A DNA stretch of 5,819 bases from Chlamydiota bacterium. Lineage in GTDB: Bacteria > Chlamydiota > Chlamydiia > Chlamydiales > Rhabdochlamydiaceae. The DNA is taken from NCBI GenBank assembly GCA_013041585.1, contig JABEVM010000168.1:1-5819 (forward strand). The letters are read 5' to 3'. Of the stretch, positions 1 through 3,658 are shown one piece after another; positions within the stretch are counted from its first letter, which is position 1; each line of letters starts with the position of its first letter. The position numbers and the translations under genes were made by a program. The notes beneath the pieces are model-generated. The model was not told the DNA's origin, searched no databases, and saw only the letters and a program-made list of their open reading frames with translations.

Positions 1-25
1 ATATATATATTTATTTTACACTTTG

Positions 26-31
26 TATGAT
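26..31 (+). promoter_or_regulatory. Possible -10 element for the 107-residue gene
   Basis: TATGAT matches the sigma-70 -10 consensus at five of six positions and lies 26 bases before the ATG at 58, which would give a 5' leader of roughly 20 bases. The sequence before it is an AT-repeat and T-rich stretch with no recognisable -35 hexamer at 16-18 bases spacing. The call therefore rests on the -10 alone. The window edge cuts the region off, so an extended promoter cannot be judged. Confidence 0.3.
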
Positions 32-43
32 TTGAATCTTTTT

Positions 44-49
44 AAGGAG
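44..49 (+). promoter_or_regulatory. Shine-Dalgarno site of the 107-residue gene
   Basis: AAGGAG lies 8 bases before the ATG at 58. It is a strong ribosome binding site and fixes this start codon, supporting the view that the short plus-strand frame is a real gene. Confidence 0.8.
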
Positions 50-57
50 TTCGTAAA

Positions 58-381
58 ATGGCTATAATTACAGCATTTGATCCTTCCCAGGCTACAGCGC
101 AGCCGGTTCAGCTTGTTAACCTAAAGAAAGAGAACTCGGTTGTAGTTATTTTTCCTCAAGGGATACAGGGGACTGCTGAATTTACTGAAGATTATGAGCA
201 TATAGCGAATTCTATGAGAAAAATCGGAATTCCCGTTCCTAAAGACCAAAAAGAAGTCTATGGGTTAAAACCGGATCGTGTAGCTATCCGTCTTGCTGAT
301 CCGAAATTTGGGATCGCCTTTTTTCAGATTTACTATAAAAATAGTATGGACCCGGATGTTTTTCAGTGGCAAAAAGTCTAA
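58..381 (+). CDS. Hypothetical protein, 107 residues, probably soluble
   Basis: I do not recognise the family. The product is 107 residues with no signal peptide, transmembrane segment or cysteine. It alternates hydrophobic beta-like stretches (NSVVVIFPQG at 26-35, GIAFFQIYY at 85-93) with a charged helical stretch (about 42-70), so it looks like a small folded cytoplasmic alpha/beta protein. Reality is supported by the good AAGGAG ribosome binding site 8 bases before ATG, a candidate -10, and an intrinsic terminator starting 14 bases after the stop. It is the only plus-strand gene and converges on ybeY, with the two stop codons interlocked (TAA at 379-381, the ybeY stop covering 378-380). 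It appears to be a monocistronic unit. No function is proposed; a lineage-specific chlamydial protein is the most likely status. Confidence 0.75.
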   Translation: MAIITAFDPSQATAQPVQLVNLKKENSVVVIFPQGIQGTAEFTEDYEHIANSMRKIGIPVPKDQKEVYGLKPDRVAIRLADPKFGIAFFQIYYKNSMDPDVFQWQKV

Positions 382-836
382 GGTGAAAGTCCAAGCCCTT
401 GGCTTTTTACTAGGCTAAGGCATTTTTTTTCTTGTTTCCTCATCTCTTTTCGATCTTTGGGATCAATATCATCATACCCTAAAAGATGAAGTAGCCCATG
501 CACGATATAGAGAGTTGTTTCTTCTAAGGGATCGCCGCCATGGAGATCTGTGTATTTGATTGCTGTGTTTGGACAGACAAAAATTTCTCCTAAAACAGAG
601 CAGGGGCTTTTCTGATCCCATGGGGAATCAATCGGAAAAGAAATACAGTCTGTTTCTGATGGATCGTCAAAAAAGTCTTCATGCAACTTCTGCATCGTTT
701 TTGTACTGACAAAGTGGATGGAAACCTGATCACAGGTTACAGAATAGATCTCTTCAAGCACAAACCTAGTAATAGCTTTTACACTAGCTGTTTGTAGAGA
801 AAGAGATTTTTGTTTGTTTTTAACGAATATTTTCAC
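378..836 (-). CDS. ybeY: Endoribonuclease YbeY (rRNA maturation), variant metal site
   Basis: YbeY (UPF0054) is a single-strand-specific, metal-dependent endoribonuclease needed for 16S rRNA 3'-end maturation and ribosome quality control; it acts in the cytoplasm on ribosomes. This 152-residue product has the usual family length. It shows the family motifs TDCISFP (62-68), LGEIFVCP (82-89) and the signature HGLLHLLGYDD (113-123). The canonical signature is H-x3-H-x5-H. Here H113 and H117 are present, but the third ligand position, 123, is Asp. The start is GTG (836-834); no ATG, GTG or TTG lies further upstream before an in-frame stop, and the first ATG downstream (residue 48) would remove conserved sequence. 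There is no Shine-Dalgarno site: the start directly follows the T-tract of a terminator. The 3' end overlaps the convergent plus-strand gene by 4 bases and contains that gene's terminator. Confidence 0.92.
   Translation of the reverse strand: MKIFVKNKQKSLSLQTASVKAITRFVLEEIYSVTCDQVSIHFVSTKTMQKLHEDFFDDPSETDCISFPIDSPWDQKSPCSVLGEIFVCPNTAIKYTDLHGGDPLEETTLYIVHGLLHLLGYDDIDPKDRKEMRKQEKKCLSLVKSQGLGLSP
395..430 (+). terminator. Intrinsic terminator of the 107-residue gene
   Basis: GCCCTTGGC (395-403) pairs with GCTAAGGC (414-421), with one bulged C and one G-T pair, around a 10-base loop. It is followed by A and eight T residues (423-430). The structure lies 14 bases after the plus-strand stop codon and wholly inside the 3' coding end of ybeY on the other strand. 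A smaller alternative hairpin (CCAA 391-394 with TTGG 399-402) is followed by a shorter T-run. The minus-strand reading of the same structure has no trailing T-run, so it should work in one direction only. Confidence 0.7.
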
Positions 837-838
837 AG

Positions 839-866
839 AAAAAAAGTGGGCAGTTTTGCTCTGCCC
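839..866 (-). terminator. Intrinsic terminator after the small basic protein operon
   Basis: On the minus strand, GGGCAG (866-861) pairs perfectly with CTGCCC (853-848) around the 7-base loop AGCAAAA. It is followed by AC and seven T residues (845-839). It begins 13 bases after the stop codon of the 53-residue protein. The T-tract ends only two bases before the GTG start of ybeY, so the element either separates ybeY transcriptionally from the upstream genes or forms part of its leader. Confidence 0.85.
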
Positions 867-879
867 GAAACTTTATATA

Positions 880-1041
880 TTATGGAGCTACAGGAGTTTT
901 AGGAAGGTTGGTGACCGTTTTATTTTCACCATCTTTCCAACGACCTAGTTTTTTCAGTACGTCAATTCTTTCAAAACGTTTGAGTACATTGCGTTTTTTT
1001 CCTGAAGCATTTGATTTGCCATAGCTGGGATGTCTAGACAT
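880..1041 (-). CDS. Small basic protein, PVC superphylum signature family
   Basis: This 53-residue protein is highly basic (14 Lys/Arg against 4 Asp/Glu). It matches the pattern I know for the small basic protein family of Chlamydiae, Verrucomicrobia and relatives (TIGR04137, described as the PVC signature protein): MSRHPSY at the start, RNVLKRFERI at 17-26, a Trp in LGRWKDG (32-38) and the late NLPK (45-48). The family is reported to bind nucleic acid and is thought to have a housekeeping role, possibly linked to translation; its exact function is unknown. It starts with ATG at 1041, 8 bases after the stop of the upstream 60-residue gene. AGG (1049-1051), overlapping that stop codon, is a weak ribosome binding site at 7 bases spacing, which suggests coupled translation. 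An intrinsic terminator follows the stop. A gene this short is easily missed by automatic callers. Confidence 0.85.
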   Translation of the reverse strand: MSRHPSYGKSNASGKKRNVLKRFERIDVLKKLGRWKDGENKTVTNLPKTPVAP

Positions 1042-1049
1042 ATATGGAC

Positions 1050-1232
1050 CTATGCGATTGATTTAATTTTCGGAATGAACATTTGCTGAGTAAGTACACC
1101 TTCCACTGCATTTGCGTGGGCCTTAAAGCCTAAAGGAAGATTGTCTTTGAGTGTTCCTGTCTTTTTAGAAGGGTTTTTTCTCTTACGAGGAGAAACTTGT
1201 CTTCTTTCTTCTTGTTTACTGATGCGTACCAT
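1050..1232 (-). CDS. Hypothetical small basic protein, 60 residues
   Basis: I do not recognise a family. The 60-residue product has a strongly basic N-terminal half (QEERRQ, PRKRKNPSKK at 15-24) that looks disordered and nucleic-acid binding. The second half is more hydrophobic (NLPLGFKAHANAVEGVL at 31-47, then QQMFIPKIKSIA). In total it has 14 Lys/Arg against 4 acidic residues, much like its neighbour. The start is placed at 1232 because AAAGGAG lies 6 bases before this ATG. The frame could be extended to an ATG at 1292, but that codon overlaps the -35 box of the promoter that should drive the gene, so the extension would not be in the transcript. It is the first gene of a two-gene unit with the PVC signature protein (8-base gap). 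A ribosome-associated or RNA-binding role is an inference from charge and context only. Confidence 0.75.
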   Translation of the reverse strand: MVRISKQEERRQVSPRKRKNPSKKTGTLKDNLPLGFKAHANAVEGVLTQQMFIPKIKSIA

Positions 1233-1246
1233 GAAAGGCTCCTTTC
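1233..1246 (-). promoter_or_regulatory. Ribosome binding site inside a perfect inverted repeat
   Basis: On the minus strand the leader reads GAAAGGAGCCTTTC immediately before ATG. The AAAGGAG (1239-1245) is a near-ideal Shine-Dalgarno site at 6 bases spacing and decides the start of the 60-residue gene. The whole 14 bases form an inverted repeat, GAAAGG / CCTTTC with a 2-base centre, or in RNA a 5-bp stem with a GAGC tetraloop. The hairpin is short and AT-rich at its base, so it may be only marginally stable. Confidence 0.6.
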
Positions 1247-1263
1247 GAGGATAAGTTGAATAT

Positions 1264-1292
1264 ACTATAGAGAGAGAGTCGGTTACTTTCAA
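1264..1292 (-). promoter_or_regulatory. Sigma-70-type (chlamydial sigma-66) promoter of the small protein operon
   Basis: On the minus strand, TTGAAA (1292-1287) and TATAGT (1269-1264) are separated by exactly 17 bases. Each hexamer differs from consensus (TTGACA, TATAAT) at one position. Transcription should start near 1257, giving a leader of about 25 bases before the ATG at 1232. The -35 box starts 7 bases after the holC stop codon, and no terminator lies between, so read-through from the upstream operon may add to expression. The spacer carries a CTCTCTCTC run. Confidence 0.8.
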
Positions 1293-1299
1293 GGGATTT

Positions 1300-1707
1300 T
1301 TATTCAGAAGAGATAGAAAATCCTAAGGCTCTATAGAAAGTAAATTTTTTTTTGCTAATCTCTTGTTTTTCAGGGGAGGAAAAGTCTTCAAATTCGTAGA
1401 TAGTTTGTACTTGTTTGGATAGTTCTAGGGGTTTGGAAGTGAGGTTAAAAATATTTTGACAATCTCCAGATGGGGTCATAGAAAGTAGAAGAAGCTCTTT
1501 TGATGGGGTAAGTCCATGGGGAAGGAAGCTTGTCTTTGGGTATTTCCAGAGTAGTACATCTAAAAATTGAGAGGCCTCACTTGATTCAGTAAGAAGCAAT
1601 AAGGGAGCTTTTTTTAAAAAAAAATCTTTGCAGATAAGGCAAAGTTTATCGATCTTTTGTGAGTTTGTTTGGATCGAGACAAATATGATTTTACAGTTGG
1701 GATTCAT
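1300..1707 (-). CDS. holC: DNA polymerase III chi subunit-like protein (HolC)
   Basis: Chi is an accessory subunit of the replicative clamp loader that contacts single-strand binding protein. The 135-residue product fits the family length (E. coli chi is about 147). Two regions match the chi pattern. LDVLLWKYPKTSFLPHG (49-65) corresponds to the LDEALW...SFVPHN segment of E. coli. KKFTFYRALGF (120-130), preceded by an acidic, aromatic stretch YEFEDFSSPEKQEI (104-117), corresponds to the C-terminal region ending in KAYRVAGF. The N-terminal strand CKIIFVSIQT and a central LLLLTES strand fit the small Rossmann-like fold. The start ATG lies inside the end of the upstream DUF502 gene (17-base overlap) without a clear ribosome binding site, so translation is probably coupled. 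The gene contains two 9-base homopolymers, T9 followed by A7 near 1609-1624 and A9 near 1345-1353 (coding strand). The assignment rests on motif memory, so a divergent member is likely. Confidence 0.72.
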   Translation of the reverse strand: MNPNCKIIFVSIQTNSQKIDKLCLICKDFFLKKAPLLLLTESSEASQFLDVLLWKYPKTSFLPHGLTPSKELLLLSMTPSGDCQNIFNLTSKPLELSKQVQTIYEFEDFSSPEKQEISKKKFTFYRALGFSISSE

Positions 1708-2353
1708 GAGAGGCGGCTTCAGGGTTACTCTTTAGGTCAAGCGATCCGCAAGAGATGATGAATTTGAAAGTTTGTTCTACAGTAATGGGCACAGGCTGGA
1801 TCTCTTTTTTTGAAGTGAAAAGGATAAAACCAGAAATGGGATGGGGCGCTGTTGGTACAAAAATTCCAACTTCAAGTTCAGGAGCTACTTGTTTCAATAT
1901 GTGGGGAATATCTTGAGTTATTAAACCAAGCGCTTTCGTGCTTTTTGAGGGAAATGGAAGTAATGCTGCCCCTGTAAAGATTTTCTGATCTCCAGAGAGC
2001 ATCGTCTTGGTAAGGTCTTTCGTAGTGGTGTAAATCGACTTGATGAAAGGGATTTTTGAAAATAGGTTATGCGTTCCATGTAGAACTGAGCGAAAGACAA
2101 TTTTTTGTCCCAAAAAGCCTAGAACTAGAATTAAAATACTTAAAAAAACAAGAGAGATCATCTTGGCGACGATCAGAGTCAGAGCTTGGCTATGTATGAT
2201 GGGAAATCTTTGCTCGCTCTCTAAAGTAAAGAGCAACTTTTCCGTTATCCCCACAAAAGGCTCTGTAAAAAGATTTACCAGATAAACCACTATCATCAGA
2301 GTAAGAGCAAACGGAAGAAGTATGGCAAGCCCGGTAATAAAGTACTTTTTCAT
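1691..2353 (-). CDS. DUF502 family membrane protein, second paralogue
   Basis: This is a 220-residue member of the DUF502 (COG2928) family, whose biochemical role is unknown. It has two membrane segments, about 4-28 (GLAILLPFALTLMIVVYLV) and about 57-84, separated by a loop that begins with the family-typical LFTEPFVG (28-35). A soluble C-terminal domain follows, with the family motifs KIPFIKSIYTTTKD (100-113), VPTAPHPISGF (166-176) and FIISCG (198-203). No signal-peptidase site is visible, so the protein should stay in the inner membrane. It is the partner of the upstream gene: the first nine residues are identical and the overall motif order is the same. It starts within the ATGA that ends the upstream paralogue and has no Shine-Dalgarno site, so translation is likely coupled. 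Its own end overlaps holC by 17 bases. Confidence 0.88.
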   Translation of the reverse strand: MKKYFITGLAILLPFALTLMIVVYLVNLFTEPFVGITEKLLFTLESEQRFPIIHSQALTLIVAKMISLVFLSILILVLGFLGQKIVFRSVLHGTHNLFSKIPFIKSIYTTTKDLTKTMLSGDQKIFTGAALLPFPSKSTKALGLITQDIPHILKQVAPELEVGIFVPTAPHPISGFILFTSKKEIQPVPITVEQTFKFIISCGSLDLKSNPEAASHESQL

Positions 2354-3021
2354 TTGGAGTTTATGGCCTGTTTTTTATCAATGACTGGCATCGAATCGGG
2401 TGTGATGACGCCGCAAGATACAATAAACTTAATAGCTTGTTCTGGTTTCATATCTAGATAGAGTAAATCCTTTTGCTTGAACATCATCAGAAAACCCGTT
2501 GTTGGGTTTGGTGTTGTTGGGACCAGCACGGATATCATTTCTTCTCCGGTAATATCTGAGCATATTTTAGGAGCTTCTCTGGCTACAAGACCGATTACAT
2601 ACACATCAGGTCTTGGAAAAGCTACCATCACCACTTGCTTAAAACTGTTTTTATCGGAAACAAGAAGAGTTTTTATAATTTCTTGCGTGGTTTTATAAAC
2701 AGTATTTACTACAGGGATTTTGTGGAGAATCTTATCGCTCAAATGCAAGAGCGTAGTGATAAAAAACCATCTAGTGATAGCGCCAAGTAGGAGGGTTGCT
2801 CCAAAAAGAGTGATTAATATCAGGAACTTGCTTGTATAACGAAGGACTTGTTCCGGGCTTAAGAAGAGAAAGCCATGATTGAGCAAATTGAATTCTTTCA
2901 AAATGCTGGATGCAATCCCTAAGAAAGGCTCTGTTAAAAAGTTAACAAGAAAGACTATGACCGCTACGGTAACAGCGATAGGGAGAAGAATGATGAGACC
3001 TGTGATGAAGTATTTTTTCAT
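2350..3021 (-). CDS. DUF502 family membrane protein, first paralogue
   Basis: This 223-residue DUF502 (COG2928) protein has the same plan as its downstream neighbour. Membrane segments lie at about 4-29 (GLIILLPIAVTVAVIVFLV) and about 63-88, with FLTEPFLG (28-35) after the first. The soluble domain carries KIPVVNTVYKTTQE (101-114), VPTTPNPTTGF (167-177) and FIVSCG (199-204). The function of the family is not known. The ATG at 3021 has GGA about 10 bases upstream, and a 70-base gap separates it from mpg. That gap contains no terminator and only a weak promoter-like sequence. The gene ends in ATGA shared with the second paralogue. Sequence identity between the two copies outside the motifs is modest and codons for the identical N-terminus differ, so the duplication is old and the copies have diverged in role or partner. 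Confidence 0.88.
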   Translation of the reverse strand: MKKYFITGLIILLPIAVTVAVIVFLVNFLTEPFLGIASSILKEFNLLNHGFLFLSPEQVLRYTSKFLILITLFGATLLLGAITRWFFITTLLHLSDKILHKIPVVNTVYKTTQEIIKTLLVSDKNSFKQVVMVAFPRPDVYVIGLVAREAPKICSDITGEEMISVLVPTTPNPTTGFLMMFKQKDLLYLDMKPEQAIKFIVSCGVITPDSMPVIDKKQAINSK

Positions 3022-3091
3022 GATGATTTTCCAAATAGCAGCTTTTACGCCATAGTATCGTATTTAGAAAAAATAATACACCGAAAACTCA
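3022..3091 (-). other. 70-base gap between mpg and the DUF502 pair
   Basis: This is the only sizeable gap inside the rnr-to-holC gene string. It is AT-rich and contains a T-run not preceded by a hairpin, so it is not an intrinsic terminator. TGTATT and TACTAT at 17 bases spacing could be a poor promoter (two and four matches to consensus). I cannot decide whether the DUF502-holC block has its own promoter or is read from rnr. Confidence 0.4.
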
Positions 3092-3658
3092 CTATGTGCT
3101 TACGTAATATCTCCATGGGAGGAGAGCGTCTTCCCCAGCGTAGTCTACCCCGATGCGAGGAGTGGAGATGATCTGGTTTTCCTGAAAGTGAATACCGCGG
3201 TCCTCGATCCATACTGTTTTTGATTGGAAAGAAAGTCCGTTATGCTCTCTTGTAATCCCAAGACCTGAGCAGACCTTACCAGGTCCATTAAGAAGTAAAG
3301 AGGAGTTTTTTCTCCGCTCTTGTATCAAATCAGTTCCTACTTCTGTTTGAACCGAGCGGATCAAAGCGGCATGGGGCGTATCTTTCTTGTTTGTTACCAC
3401 ATTTAGAAGGCAGTGCATTCCGTAGCAGAGATAAACGTAGGAGATTCCTCCCTCTTGGAACATGGTTTCAGTTCGTTTGGTACGGCGGTTGTTATAGGCG
3501 TGACAGGCTTTGTCTGTGGCGCCAGCATAGGCTTCTGTCTCTACAATCATCCCGCCGGTTATATGCCCATCTATGCAACTAAATAGATATTTCCCTAAAA
3601 GTTCTTTAGCAATAGTGCAAACATCATCTCGCTTATAGAATTCGAGAGGCAGGATCAT
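3092..3658 (-). CDS. mpg: 3-methyladenine DNA glycosylase (AAG/MPG family)
   Basis: This enzyme removes alkylated purines such as 3-methyladenine, and often hypoxanthine, as the first step of base excision repair. The 188-residue product has the length of bacterial AAG-family proteins. Recognisable elements are LLGKYLF (20-26), VETEAYAG with the expected catalytic Glu (42) and Tyr (44), DKACHAYN with His53, SYVYLCYGMHCLLNVV (73-88), ALIRSV with Arg101, and LLNGPGKVCSGLGI (122-135). These match active-site positions Glu125, Tyr127, His136 and Arg182 of human AAG. I place the start at 3658, where ATG overlaps the rnr stop as ATGA. The frame could be extended 14 residues upstream to an ATG at 3700, but that would overlap rnr by 46 bases and add a lysine-rich stretch not typical of the family. 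Coupled translation with rnr is likely. A purine-rich AAGGA lies about 14 bases before the chosen start, further than ideal. Confidence 0.93.
   Translation of the reverse strand: MILPLEFYKRDDVCTIAKELLGKYLFSCIDGHITGGMIVETEAYAGATDKACHAYNNRRTKRTETMFQEGGISYVYLCYGMHCLLNVVTNKKDTPHAALIRSVQTEVGTDLIQERRKNSSLLLNGPGKVCSGLGITREHNGLSFQSKTVWIEDRGIHFQENQIISTPRIGVDYAGEDALLPWRYYVST

Noticed and set aside
1..20. AT dinucleotide repeat and T-rich edge as a possible repeat element or curved DNA
   Set aside because: Only five AT units are visible at the window edge; this is ordinary AT-rich promoter-proximal sequence without further evidence.
1233..1292. N-terminal extension of the 60-residue protein to the ATG at 1292
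   Set aside because: That codon overlaps the -35 box and the extension spans the promoter and the ribosome binding site; the ATG at 1232 has an ideal AAAGGAG at 6 bases.
2040..2698. Plus-strand open frames opposite the DUF502 genes (2040-2285, 2477-2698)
   Set aside because: Both are short, antisense to well-supported genes, and show no family motif or expression signals.
3047..3075. Promoter (TGTATT-17-TACTAT) before the first DUF502 gene
   Set aside because: Only two of six and four of six matches to consensus in AT-rich sequence; too weak to list as a promoter, though it is mentioned in the gap entry.
3391..3582. Plus-strand 63-codon frame opposite mpg
   Set aside because: It is antisense to the most conserved part of the glycosylase and rich in Arg and Leu, as expected for a shadow frame.
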